From positions 124,001-188,000 of the forward strand of contig NZ_JAGGPP010000006.1 in the NCBI RefSeq assembly GCF_018613755.1: a stretch of DNA of 64,000 nt. Direction: 5' to 3'. Below the pieces are notes generated by a model that saw only the letters and a program-made list of their open reading frames with translations, was not told the origin of the DNA and did no database searches. This DNA is from Arthrobacter sp. ISL-72. GTDB lineage: Bacteria; Actinomycetota; Actinomycetes; Actinomycetales; Micrococcaceae. The translations under genes were made by a program, and so were the position numbers. Numbering within the stretch: the first letter of the stretch is position 1; each line of letters begins with the position of its first letter. Shown in pieces: positions 25,547-33,883 of the stretch.

Positions 25547-27241
25547 TCAGAGCGCGGGCGATCCGGGTTCGCCGAGCGGGTACTCGCGCTGAATCTGGGC
25601 GACCTTCGGATCGTTCTCGTCGGCGCCGTAGTCCGAGCTGCGGGTGATGTCCTTTCCTTCAGGGAGCTTCAGTGCGTGGAAGGCCAGGGACAGGCCGGCG
25701 GCAACGATAAGGTTTATGGCAAACGCCACGACAGCGATGTAGACCTGCACGTCGGTGCCGGGGATGGCCGCGATGGAGCCGCCAAAATGGGCTTTCGTGA
25801 CGGGGTTGACCACGTTGTAGGCCGCGACGGTGCCATAGCTGATTCCGGCTACCCACCCGCCGAAAAGCGCCCACCGGTGGAACCAGCGGGTATAGAGCCC
25901 GGCCACGATCGCCGGGAACGTCTGCAGGATCCAGATGCCGCCGAGGAGCTGCATGTTGATTGCTGCCGACTGGTCCATGGCAATGACGAAAACCAGCGCA
26001 CCGAACTTCACCACCAGCGACGCGATCTTGGAGACCTTTGCCTCCTGCCGTGGTTCGGCGTCGGGCCTGATCAGATCGCGGTAAATGTTGCGGGTGAACA
26101 GGTTTGCGGCGGCTATTGACATGATTGCGGCCGGGACCAGGGCGCCAATGGCGATGGCAGCCAGAGCGATACCGGCAAACCAGTCCGGGAAGTGATCCAG
26201 GAACAGCTGCGGCACCACGAGTTGCGGGTTCACTGCCCCGTTCAAGTCAACGGGCTGGGTACCGGCGTAAATAGCCGCGTAGCCCAGCAGCGCCAGGAAC
26301 CCCAGCATCAACGAGTACAGCGGCAGCACGGCGGCATTTTTACGGATCGTGTTCCTGCTCTTGGTCGCCAGTACGCCGGTGATCGAGTGCGGGTACATGA
26401 ACAGCGCCAAGGCCGAGCCCAGAGCCAGCGTCCAGTAGGCGGAGTAACTGCCCGCGCCCGGGATGAAGACCCCGGCGGGTCTGCCTGTCGCTGGATTGAC
26501 CGCAGTGAGTTTGGTCTCAGCGGCGTCGAAGATGGTGCCCCAGCCTCCGAATTTGATGGGCAGGTAGATCACCGCAACGATCACTGCCAGGTAGATCAGC
26601 AGATCCTTCACCACGGCGATCAGGGCGGGAGCCCGCAGGCCCGATGTGTACGTATAGGCAGCCAGGACCACGAACGCGATGATCAGTGGCAGGTCCGTCA
26701 GCAGGACGTTCTGCGCACTGCCCAGGCCGAGGACGGTGAGCACGGCCTTAATGCCGACCAGCTGCAGCGCGATGTAAGGCATGGTCGCCACGATGCCGGT
26801 GACAGCGACGGCAAGGGAAAGAGCCTTGCTGCCATAGCGTCCGCCAACGAAGTCGGCCGGCGTGACGAACCCATGCCGGTGCGAGACGGACCACAACCGG
26901 CTCATCAACAGGAACACGATTGGGTACAGAACGATCGTGTACGGCACCGCGAAGAAACCGCTTACGGCTCCGGTGGCCCACATTGCCGCCGGAACGGCGA
27001 CGAAGGTATAGGCGGTGTAAAGGTCGCCGCCGAGCAGGAACCAAGTCACCCAGGTCCCAAAACCGCGGCCGCCGAGGCCCCACTCGTCAAGGCTGTGCAG
27101 CCCTGTTTCCTCGTGCCGGCGCCACCGCGCAGCAACGAATCCCAAGGCCGCCACCAGGATAAAGAGAATGATCACAATGGTGAGTGCAACGCCGCTGATG
27201 GGGCGGTCCGGAACGGCCAGCGGCATTGCGGCCCCGGTCAT
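25547..27241 (-). CDS. Sodium:solute symporter (SSS family), monocarboxylate-type
   Basis: 564-aa membrane protein with about 13 transmembrane segments. Family hallmarks include GGRGFGTWVTWFLLGGDLYT near the start, GFVTPADFVGGRYGSKALS, FMYPHSITGVLATKSR and AALVPAAIMSIAAANLFTRN-like segments. The ATG at 27239-27241 has GGAGGAC upstream and overlaps the stop of the DUF3311 gene. DUF3311 plus SSS pairs usually transport acetate, pyruvate or other monocarboxylates; the substrate here is inferred from that pairing. Confidence 0.9.
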   Translation of the reverse strand: MTGAAMPLAVPDRPISGVALTIVIILFILVAALGFVAARWRRHEETGLHSLDEWGLGGRGFGTWVTWFLLGGDLYTAYTFVAVPAAMWATGAVSGFFAVPYTIVLYPIVFLLMSRLWSVSHRHGFVTPADFVGGRYGSKALSLAVAVTGIVATMPYIALQLVGIKAVLTVLGLGSAQNVLLTDLPLIIAFVVLAAYTYTSGLRAPALIAVVKDLLIYLAVIVAVIYLPIKFGGWGTIFDAAETKLTAVNPATGRPAGVFIPGAGSYSAYWTLALGSALALFMYPHSITGVLATKSRNTIRKNAAVLPLYSLMLGFLALLGYAAIYAGTQPVDLNGAVNPQLVVPQLFLDHFPDWFAGIALAAIAIGALVPAAIMSIAAANLFTRNIYRDLIRPDAEPRQEAKVSKIASLVVKFGALVFVIAMDQSAAINMQLLGGIWILQTFPAIVAGLYTRWFHRWALFGGWVAGISYGTVAAYNVVNPVTKAHFGGSIAAIPGTDVQVYIAVVAFAINLIVAAGLSLAFHALKLPEGKDITRSSDYGADENDPKVAQIQREYPLGEPGSPAL

Positions 27242-27519
27242 GGCTTGTCCTCCGCGCTGGTCATGCCCCGCACGGATTCCCGACGGCGGCGATCCTCCTT
27301 GGTAACCAGCCAGTAAGAGATCCCCACCAGGCCCGCGGTGACCGGAATCCACATCATCTGGTACCAGTAGAAGAACGGCATACCGGCCAAGCGCGGCTCG
27401 TCGACCGAATATGCGGGCACAAACAGCGGAACCACAATGGCGATGGACAACAGGATTCCGGCGATGATGTACGGGCCGGGTCTGGCCGGCGCGCGGGTTG
27501 GCACATCAGGACTGGACAT
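27238..27519 (-). CDS. DUF3311 membrane subunit of the symporter pair
   Basis: 93 aa with two transmembrane helices (GPYIIAGILLSIAIVVPLFV and MMWIPVTAGLVGISYWLVT) joined by a short loop. This is the standard DUF3311 layout, resembling the small subunit of other SSS transporters. It is translationally coupled to the large symporter gene through an ATGA overlap. It is probably needed for assembly or activity of the transporter. Confidence 0.88.
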   Translation of the reverse strand: MSSPDVPTRAPARPGPYIIAGILLSIAIVVPLFVPAYSVDEPRLAGMPFFYWYQMMWIPVTAGLVGISYWLVTKEDRRRRESVRGMTSAEDKP

Positions 27520-27678
27520 TGACGCCTCCTCATCGAGACGGGCCCCCGGAGCGGGAAGGCTTCCCGGGACGTGCCGGCGGCCTGCGGACCGTGTGTCGCG
27601 GCGGTCCTAAGCAACAGGATAGACACCGGATTTATTCTCCGACAGACCGCTAATGCCCGCCGTCCCGAATGGCAGGCG

Positions 27679-28386
27679 TCAGGACGAAGGTGTCCCCTGA
27701 ATGGGGGTCGAATCCTGGCCATATTCGGCAGACACCAGGATGGGAAGGTGGTCCGACGCGCCGCGGGCTAGGGTCTCCACCTTCTCGATGTCCAGCCCCA
27801 GGGAGGTGGCAAAGTCGAAGTGCCCCTTGAAGACCTTGTAGCGCGTGTAGGTTCGCCGGTCGCTGAGGGATAGTTCGTAGCCGGAGTTCTTCATATGTTC
27901 AGTGAGGTTTTTGGTGAAGAACGGGTAATTGAAGTCGCCCACCATGAGTGTCATCAGTCCGCTTCCCATGCCGAGGAGTTCGGCGTGCGCCGCCTTGATC
28001 TGTTTGCGCCGCAGCGAATTGGAAGCCGTCAGGGGCGCGGCGTGGAATGAGGCGATCACCAGCTCGTGGTCTGTTTCGTTGTCCACCACCCGCGTGCCGA
28101 TAAGACGCTCGTGTGCCGGGGCCAGAACGCGGTCGTGCAGCGACTTCTTCAAAGCGAAGGTGTTGGTTTCAAAGGCCGTGAAGCGGTCCATCCGGTAGTA
28201 GATGGCAAGTCCCAGCCTGTTGCCCTTGGTCGCGTCGGCCAGGTGAAGGGGTCCCAGCGTGTCCGGCAGATCCGTCGTGTCGCACTCCTGCAGGCACAGG
28301 GCGTCTATGCCGAAATCGCGTGCCAGATCGAGCAGTTCGCCGCTTGCTGCGTGCTTGCGAAGGTTGTAGCTGATGACTCGTATCAG
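27679..28386 (-). CDS. Endonuclease/exonuclease/phosphatase (EEP) family protein with probable CTG start
   Basis: 235 aa if started at the CTG at 28384-28386. The EEP core is clear: VISYNLRKH at the start, CLQECDTTDLP (metal Glu), HAAPLTASNS, VGDFNYPFF (catalytic Asp/Asn) and GASDHLPILV at the end. The family cleaves phosphodiesters in nucleic acids or lipids. No ATG, GTG or TTG fits the conserved N-terminus; CTG has GGAAGAGG 7 bases upstream. An upstream in-frame ATG at 28506 reads through tandem repeats and adds a sequence unrelated to the family. The true start codon is therefore unusual. Confidence 0.8.
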   Translation of the reverse strand: MIRVISYNLRKHAASGELLDLARDFGIDALCLQECDTTDLPDTLGPLHLADATKGNRLGLAIYYRMDRFTAFETNTFALKKSLHDRVLAPAHERLIGTRVVDNETDHELVIASFHAAPLTASNSLRRKQIKAAHAELLGMGSGLMTLMVGDFNYPFFTKNLTEHMKNSGYELSLSDRRTYTRYKVFKGHFDFATSLGLDIEKVETLARGASDHLPILVSAEYGQDSTPIQGTPSS

Positions 28387-28736
28387 GGGAATACCTCTTC
28401 CGAGCAGTAGTAAGGAGAACCAGTTCCTGAGTCTACCCAGTAGACGGTGCCCGGCACAGGAAGACACCGCAGGAAGACACCCCAGGAAGACACCGCAGGA
28501 AGACACCGCAGGATTGAGGTATTGGAAGACGGCCGGGACCCGCCGGGCCGCCGTTCCCTTCCCCCCGAAACGTGCCGCGTCGCGATTAAGACAGGTACGC
28601 CGCAGAAATAAACAAGTAGTGAATACGCATGTCCGGCAAAGCCCGCGGAACTAGTTTGAATCAACAGCTAACACGTGGGGATGTTCAACAGCAATGACAC
28701 CCGCGGCAGTGCACCATAATGATGCGAGGCGGCGAA
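28387..28736. other. 350-bp divergent intergenic region before the polysaccharide operon
   Basis: It separates the EEP gene (minus) from the SDR-GalE-GT2-GH53 run (plus) and so should carry both promoters. It contains a 13-bp tandem repeat array (separate entry) and an AT-richer stretch around 28580-28720 that is the likely promoter zone of the operon. No clear -35/-10 pair could be chosen. Confidence 0.5.
28458..28509. repeat. Four tandem copies of a 13-bp unit
   Basis: aggaagacaccgc is repeated head to tail at 28458-28470, 28471-28483 (one substitution near its end), 28484-28496 and 28497-28509. A partial fifth copy (agg) follows. It is a minisatellite-type array in the divergent promoter region. 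The unit length is not a multiple of three identical codons in the adjacent gene's family, and the translated repeat (SCGVFLGC-like) is spurious. Confidence 0.9.
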
Positions 28737-29765
28737 ATGCGAGCAGTGATTACCGGCGGGGCAGGATTTCTTGGCTCTCACTTGTGCGGGGCGTTACTGG
28801 CGCGGGGCGACACCGTGGTTTGCGTCGATAACCTTTCCACCGGGCGGCTCGCAAACCTGGCCGGGTACTTGCAGCACCCGGCATTCACCTTCCAGGAAGG
28901 TGACGTAAGTGAATTGCTGGAGGTAGCTGGACCAGTTGACGTAGTGGCGCATCTGGCCAGTCCGGCGTCACCGCCTGATTATCATCGGTTTCCGTTGGAG
29001 ACTCTCGCAGTCGGCAGCAGGGGCACGGAGAACGCATTGCGCCTGGCGGAGAGGAACTCCGCCCGTTTCATTCTCGCGTCCACTAGTGAAGTTTACGGCG
29101 ATCCCGCCATCCACCCCCAGACCGAAAGTTACTGGGGAAATGTGAACCCGGTCGGACCGCGGAGTGTCTATGACGAGGCCAAGCGGTTCGCGGAAGCACT
29201 GGCAATGGCCTATGCCCGAAGCCGGAATGTAAATGTGGGAATAATGCGAATATTCAACACCTTCGGGCCTCGCATGCGTGCCGAAGACGGTCGGGTGGTC
29301 TCCAACTTTATTGCCCAGGCGCTAAACGGCGATCCGCTAACAATTTATGGTGACGGCTCACAGACCCGTAGCTTTTGTTATGTGGACGACCTGGTGAGGG
29401 GAATCCTACGCATGATTGACTCGGGTGCGACGGGCCCCATAAACCTAGGAAACCCCGTCGAAAAGACGGTTTACGAGCTGGCCGGAATTGTGCTCAAACT
29501 TACCGAATCTTCTTCCGGGGTTCAGTTCCACCGTTTGCCCCTTGAGGATCCTGTGCGGCGCTGCCCGGACATTGGCCAGGCAATGCAGGTATTGGGTTGG
29601 CAGCCGGAAGTATCCATTGAGGCCGGCATCCAACGAACAGTGGATTACTTCCGCCTCCGCAGAAGCGAGGTCGCGTCGGCGGCAGGTACGATCGCCGGAC
29701 CGCAGTTCGAGGGTGCCGCAAACGAGGCCTCACGGAACGCTGCCAGCGCGGCTATCCCGGCTTGA
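28737..29765 (+). CDS. UDP-glucuronate decarboxylase-like SDR (UDP-xylose synthase family)
   Basis: 342-aa extended short-chain dehydrogenase. The NAD-binding motif is GGAGFLG (near residue 8), with the catalytic YxxxK as YDEAK. The UXS-specific stretches YWGNVNPVGPRSVYDEAKR and FNTFGPRMRAEDGRVVSNF are well conserved. The reaction would be UDP-glucuronate to UDP-xylose plus CO2. The start at 28737 is chosen for gaggcgg upstream; an earlier ATG at 28719 is less well placed. It is the first gene of a four-gene run and should supply a nucleotide sugar to the GT2 synthase. A 4-epimerase activity cannot be excluded. Confidence 0.83.
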   Translation: MRAVITGGAGFLGSHLCGALLARGDTVVCVDNLSTGRLANLAGYLQHPAFTFQEGDVSELLEVAGPVDVVAHLASPASPPDYHRFPLETLAVGSRGTENALRLAERNSARFILASTSEVYGDPAIHPQTESYWGNVNPVGPRSVYDEAKRFAEALAMAYARSRNVNVGIMRIFNTFGPRMRAEDGRVVSNFIAQALNGDPLTIYGDGSQTRSFCYVDDLVRGILRMIDSGATGPINLGNPVEKTVYELAGIVLKLTESSSGVQFHRLPLEDPVRRCPDIGQAMQVLGWQPEVSIEAGIQRTVDYFRLRRSEVASAAGTIAGPQFEGAANEASRNAASAAIPA

Positions 29766-29775
29766 TCGGCCAGTC

Positions 29776-30822
29776 ATGGGGGAATACACAGTGCTGGTCA
29801 CAGGCGGCACCGGCTTTATCGGAAGCCACTGCTGCCGTGACCTACTCGATAATGGTTACGACGTCGTGATCGTGGATAACCTTGTCAACAGTTCCGGTGA
29901 GGTCATCGACCGGATTCTTGAGCTCGGGAACGGCAACCTCTATTTTTACTGCCTCGACGTCAACGACAGTGACGCGCTCGCGAGGGTATTTCAGCGGCAC
30001 GCCGTTGACGTCGTTGTCCACTTTGCAGCCCACAAGGCCGTCCGTGATTCAGTGGGGCGTCCCTTGGAGTACTACACGAACAACGTGTCCGGCCTCCTTA
30101 GTCTTTTGGCCGCAATGCAGAGTGTCGGGGTTCAGCACCTGATTTTTTCCTCTTCGTGTTCCATATACGGCGATTCCAATGACAGTGCATTGACCGAAGC
30201 TTCTCCGCCCAGTCCGACGAATCCCTATGCCCGAAGCAAATGGATGTGCGAAGTGATCCTTGAGGATTTCTGTAGCCAACGTCCCGCATGGTCGGTGACC
30301 GCATTGCGGTACTTTAATCCGGCCGGCGCGCACTCCAGCGGGCTCCTGGGGGAGGCTCCCAAGGGTGTACCGAGCAACATCGTCCCGTTCCTTGCCCAGC
30401 TGGCTGCAGGCCGGCGTGAAGTGCTTGAGGTTTTCGGCTGCGACTACCCCACACCGGACGGAACGGCAATTCGGGACTACATCCACGTCTCGGATGTAGT
30501 GGAGGGGCATCGCCTCGCCTTGGAACGCGGACCAGACAGCGGGTTCCGCCGCTACAATCTTGGGACCGGAGTGGGCACGTCTGTCCTCGAACTCATCAGT
30601 GAATTCGAAATCGCCAGCGGTCGCCGTTTGCCGTACAGGCTCATGGGGCGGCGCCCCGGTGACGTACCTCAGCTGGTTGCTTCACCCGCACTGGCCAGAG
30701 CGGAACTTGGCTGGGTGGCGACACGAACGTTAACGGACATGTGCCGGGATTCCTGGCGCTTTCAGGTGGCCAACCCGTCCGGCTACGGCGCCCTCAGCCC
30801 TGGAGCCAGGAGCGAGGCATGA
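29776..30822 (+). CDS. galE: UDP-glucose 4-epimerase
   Basis: 348-aa GalE of the extended SDR family. It carries the TGGTGFIGSH nucleotide motif, HFAAHKAVRDSV, the SSSCSIYGD serine region, the catalytic YxxxK in PYARSK, and RYFNPAGAHSSG. It interconverts UDP-glucose and UDP-galactose in the cytosol. It begins 10 bases after the upstream stop and its TGA overlaps the ATG of the next gene (ATGA), so it is translationally coupled to the GT2 synthase. This suggests that UDP-galactose is the synthase substrate. Confidence 0.92.
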   Translation: MGEYTVLVTGGTGFIGSHCCRDLLDNGYDVVIVDNLVNSSGEVIDRILELGNGNLYFYCLDVNDSDALARVFQRHAVDVVVHFAAHKAVRDSVGRPLEYYTNNVSGLLSLLAAMQSVGVQHLIFSSSCSIYGDSNDSALTEASPPSPTNPYARSKWMCEVILEDFCSQRPAWSVTALRYFNPAGAHSSGLLGEAPKGVPSNIVPFLAQLAAGRREVLEVFGCDYPTPDGTAIRDYIHVSDVVEGHRLALERGPDSGFRRYNLGTGVGTSVLELISEFEIASGRRLPYRLMGRRPGDVPQLVASPALARAELGWVATRTLTDMCRDSWRFQVANPSGYGALSPGARSEA

Positions 30823-32648
30823 CCACGGGAAAAGGGCAGCCTGTTCCGCCAGCGACCGTGGCGGACATCGCGGGCACTGCGAGCCTTGTTGTCGCTGCGA
30901 CGTCGGCCGGACCAATATTTGCCGGCCGCAGGGCTCCTGAACGCCGTACCGGACCACGGACATTCTGCGCTGCCCTCAGTCCACGTGACCGGCTTGCTGT
31001 GGCCGCGCTGAGCGCTGTCTGGGCGGTTTTGTTCATTGCGTTTTGGCTCTGGTGGCTGAGCCCTGACCATATGGCTGGCCGGACAGGCCTTGTCCTGAAT
31101 TCGATGTTCCTGATTTACCTGTCTTATTTGTCCGGGTACTTCGTGCTCATGGCCAACCGGCTTCGGCGGATAAATCCTGAGGTACAGGTGCCTGCCCTGC
31201 GCACGGCGTTTGTCATCACCAAAGCCCCATCGGAACCGTGGGAATTGGCCCGGACCACGCTGTTGGCAATGCTCAGCCAGGACTTTCCGCATCAGTACGA
31301 CGTCTGGCTCTGTGATGAAGCACCAACTCCGGAGGTTCTGGCATGGTGCGGTCGGAATGAAGTCCGTGTATCCACGAGGAACGGTGTTGCCGGATACCAT
31401 CAGCCGGAGTGGCCCCGGCGAACCAAATGCAAGGAAGGCAACCTTGCATTTTTCTATGATCACTGGGGTTATGCGGACTACGACGTGGTCGCCCAGTTGG
31501 ATTGTGACCACGTTCCCGCGTCCACGTACCTGGCTGAAGTTGTCCGTGCTTTCGCGGATCCTGCCATTGGCTATGTGGCTGCACCAAGCATCAATGACTC
31601 GAATGCCGGAGATTCCTGGGCGGCGAGGGGCCGGCTCCACTGCGAAGCCACCCTTCACGGGCCGGTGCAGCTCGGCCATTCCGACGGACTTGCCCCGTTG
31701 TGCATCGGTTCCCACTACGCCGTGCGAACGCAGGCCCTGCGAATGATCGGAGGCATAGGGCCCGAGCTGGCCGAAGACTTTTCCACGACTCTCCTCCTGA
31801 CGTCGGCAGGGTGGAAGTCCGCATTCGTCCATACCGCTGAGGCTCATGGCGAAGGACCACGCAACTTCTCCTCCATGGCAACCCAGGAGTTTCAATGGTC
31901 CCGGAGCCTTATGACCTTGTTTATGGACACGGCTCCGGGCCATCTTCGGAGGCTGCCTTGGCCTCTCCGCATACGGTTCCTCTTCGCGCTCGGTTACTAC
32001 CCGCTGCTATCGATGGCAACGCTCCTGGGACTGGCCATGCCTATCATTGCCGCAGTCACAGGTGATCCTTGGGTCAAAGTGAATTACGGCGAGTTCCTTG
32101 CCAGATGGACGGCGGTTGATCTGGCCACCCTGACCCTGATGCTGTTCCTTCGCCGCCGGAACTTGCTTCGCCCCGAGAACGCTCCCGTGATCAGTTGGGA
32201 AGGTTGCCTGTACGCACTCGTTCGGTGGCCGTTTGTCGTCGGGGGCATCCTGGCGGCGGTTCTGCAGAAATTCCGGCCGGCTCCTGTGCAGTTCCGGGTC
32301 ACACCAAAGACTCCGCAGGGCGCGGAGGTCCTTCCGGTGCGCCTCGTGTTGCCGTTCTGTGCCGTTTCCGTGGCGCTGGCTTTGGGGGCGCTGATTGGTG
32401 AGACCACAACCCGCGCCTATGGTTACGTCTTTATGTGCTCCATCGGGTCCGTCTGCTATGTGATTGTGGCAGTCTCCATTGCGGCGCTCCATGCTCTGGA
32501 ATCTGCCCGCACAACCGACGGGCGGTTCTTCCGGGCAGCCCGGAAATCGGCATCAGTGCCGCTCGCGACGGGTGCGGGTGCCTCGATGCTCGCTCTGGCT
32601 TCCGTCATTAATTATCCTTCGTACCTACTGAGTGCGCTTGGCTACTGA
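30819..32648 (+). CDS. Cellulose-synthase-like family-2 glycosyltransferase
   Basis: 609-aa membrane synthase. Two hydrophobic helices (about residues 70-110) precede the GT-A core, which has the substrate Asp in LCDEAPTPE, the DxD motif QLDCDHVP (near 228), the acceptor-site LAEDFSTT (near 321) and a QxxRW-like EFQWSRSL (near 360, slightly divergent). Five or six C-terminal helices follow. The topology is that of BcsA-type processive synthases without a PilZ domain. It is coupled to galE upstream and followed 13 bases later by a GH53 galactanase, so a galactose polymer is the best guess. The product is inferred only from its neighbours. Confidence 0.88.
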   Translation: MTTGKGQPVPPATVADIAGTASLVVAATSAGPIFAGRRAPERRTGPRTFCAALSPRDRLAVAALSAVWAVLFIAFWLWWLSPDHMAGRTGLVLNSMFLIYLSYLSGYFVLMANRLRRINPEVQVPALRTAFVITKAPSEPWELARTTLLAMLSQDFPHQYDVWLCDEAPTPEVLAWCGRNEVRVSTRNGVAGYHQPEWPRRTKCKEGNLAFFYDHWGYADYDVVAQLDCDHVPASTYLAEVVRAFADPAIGYVAAPSINDSNAGDSWAARGRLHCEATLHGPVQLGHSDGLAPLCIGSHYAVRTQALRMIGGIGPELAEDFSTTLLLTSAGWKSAFVHTAEAHGEGPRNFSSMATQEFQWSRSLMTLFMDTAPGHLRRLPWPLRIRFLFALGYYPLLSMATLLGLAMPIIAAVTGDPWVKVNYGEFLARWTAVDLATLTLMLFLRRRNLLRPENAPVISWEGCLYALVRWPFVVGGILAAVLQKFRPAPVQFRVTPKTPQGAEVLPVRLVLPFCAVSVALALGALIGETTTRAYGYVFMCSIGSVCYVIVAVSIAALHALESARTTDGRFFRAARKSASVPLATGAGASMLALASVINYPSYLLSALGY

Positions 32649-32661
32649 CGGGGACGTCCAA

Positions 32662-33795
32662 ATGAGGTGGTTTCGTGGTCTGATTATCGGCGTCCTGGTA
32701 GCCGCAAGCGTCAACTTTGCACCATCCACACGTCTAATGGAGCCGCTTTCGGCGGATGTGCGCATGGTTGGCGCCGACTTTTCGTTCACGCTCCAGGAAG
32801 AAGCGACCAACAACCATGTGAGCGAGAACGGGGAAACCCGACCGGTCGAACAAATTTTGGCCGGCAATGGCGTGAATTACAGCCGGCTAAGGCTGTGGGT
32901 GAACCCCGAATCCGGTAAAAACGACCTGAGCTCGGCGCTGGCGATGGGGAAGCGTTCGAATGCCGCCGGGATGAAGCTTTTGCTGAATCTTCACTACTCG
33001 GACACCTGGGCGGACCACAACGACCAGGACCTTCCTGCCGCCTGGCGGGGTCTGGATATGGAAGGTCTGACCCTGCAGGTGCGTCGCTATACAAGGGAAG
33101 TCCTCCAGGCTTTCGCCCGGCAGGGGACGCCGGTGAGCATCGTTCAACTGGGTAATGAAGTCACCAACGGAATGTTGTGGCCCTTCGGCCAGATCTACAG
33201 TTCCGGTGAAGAACACTGGGAAGGATTTGCGGAGCTGGTCAAAGCGGGAGCGGCCGGCGCCCGGGAAAGCAACCCTGAAAATCCGCCCCTCATTATGCTG
33301 CACACCCATGGCGGCGGCGATTTGAAAGTTACCCGGCACTTTTTTGATAACGCCCGTGAGCACAACATGCCCTTCGACTTGATCGGTGTTACGTTCTATC
33401 CGTTTTGGGGAGGCTCGCTGGGGCGCCTGGGCAGGAATCTGGCGTACATGGCCGAACGCTACGACAAGGACATAATTGTCGTGGAAACGGGATACCCCTG
33501 GACGTTGGAAACCAGCGAGGACGGCCCCAATGTGGTTCGAAATGCCTCAATGTTGCCCCAATCCGCTGTCTACCCCCCGACGCCCGAGGGCCAGGCGGAT
33601 TACTACCGGGGACTACGGAGGGTATTGGCTAACGTGCCCTCGGGCCACGGTGCCGGCTTTTTCGTCTGGGAGCCCGGATGGCTGCCCGGAGTAGACGCTG
33701 CCAGCAACGGCGGCAACGGATACAGCAATCTAACGCTCTTCGACTGGGAAGGCAGGGGCCTGCCAGGGCTCAAGGCGCTGAACCCTGTGAGGTAA
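32662..33795 (+). CDS. GH53 endo-beta-1,4-galactanase, secreted
   Basis: 377 aa with an N-terminal hydrophobic export segment (FRGLIIGVLVAASVNFA). The TIM-barrel GH53 features are ADFSFTLQEE, RLRLWVNPESG, LLNLHYSDTWADH, the acid/base Glu in QLGNEVTNGMLWPFG (near 166), and the nucleophile Glu in IVVETGYPWT (near 275). The ATG at 32662 is preceded by a weak GGGGAC. GH53 enzymes are specific for beta-1,4-galactan, including the side chains of pectin. As the last gene of a synthesis operon it probably edits or releases the polymer, as BcsZ does for cellulose. A role in using plant galactan is less likely given the operon context. Confidence 0.87.
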   Translation: MRWFRGLIIGVLVAASVNFAPSTRLMEPLSADVRMVGADFSFTLQEEATNNHVSENGETRPVEQILAGNGVNYSRLRLWVNPESGKNDLSSALAMGKRSNAAGMKLLLNLHYSDTWADHNDQDLPAAWRGLDMEGLTLQVRRYTREVLQAFARQGTPVSIVQLGNEVTNGMLWPFGQIYSSGEEHWEGFAELVKAGAAGARESNPENPPLIMLHTHGGGDLKVTRHFFDNAREHNMPFDLIGVTFYPFWGGSLGRLGRNLAYMAERYDKDIIVVETGYPWTLETSEDGPNVVRNASMLPQSAVYPPTPEGQADYYRGLRRVLANVPSGHGAGFFVWEPGWLPGVDAASNGGNGYSNLTLFDWEGRGLPGLKALNPVR

Positions 33796-33827
33796 GCAGT
33801 GCCCCTACTTCTTTCTTTTCGAATCGA

Positions 33828-33875
33828 AGGCCCGGCCGCGAACAATCCACCCGGAATCGCGACCGGGCCTCTTTT
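33828..33875. terminator. Terminator between GH53 and the convergent operon
   Basis: aggcccggccgcga at 33828-33841 pairs with tcgcgaccgggcct at 33857-33870 with one mismatch, leaving a 15-base loop. ctttt follows on the plus side. It lies between the GH53 stop and the stop of the convergent carbohydrate-binding gene and could serve both. Confidence 0.75.
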
Positions 33876-33883
33876 CGGACTGG

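Noticed and set aside
26192..27316. A 374-codon plus-strand frame opposite the SSS symporter
   Set aside because: Gln/Arg/Gly-rich composition typical of antisense high-GC frames; the opposite strand encodes a conserved transporter.
28458..28509. Short repeat array considered as a CRISPR
   Set aside because: Units are only 13 bp and abut without spacers; no cas genes are present.
30783..31943. A 386-codon minus-strand frame opposite the GT2 synthase
   Set aside because: No family resemblance, and the plus-strand frame has all synthase motifs.
32662..33795. GH53 gene as part of a plant-galactan utilisation locus
   Set aside because: No galactose-oligomer transporter, beta-galactosidase or regulator is adjacent; the neighbours are nucleotide-sugar and synthase genes.
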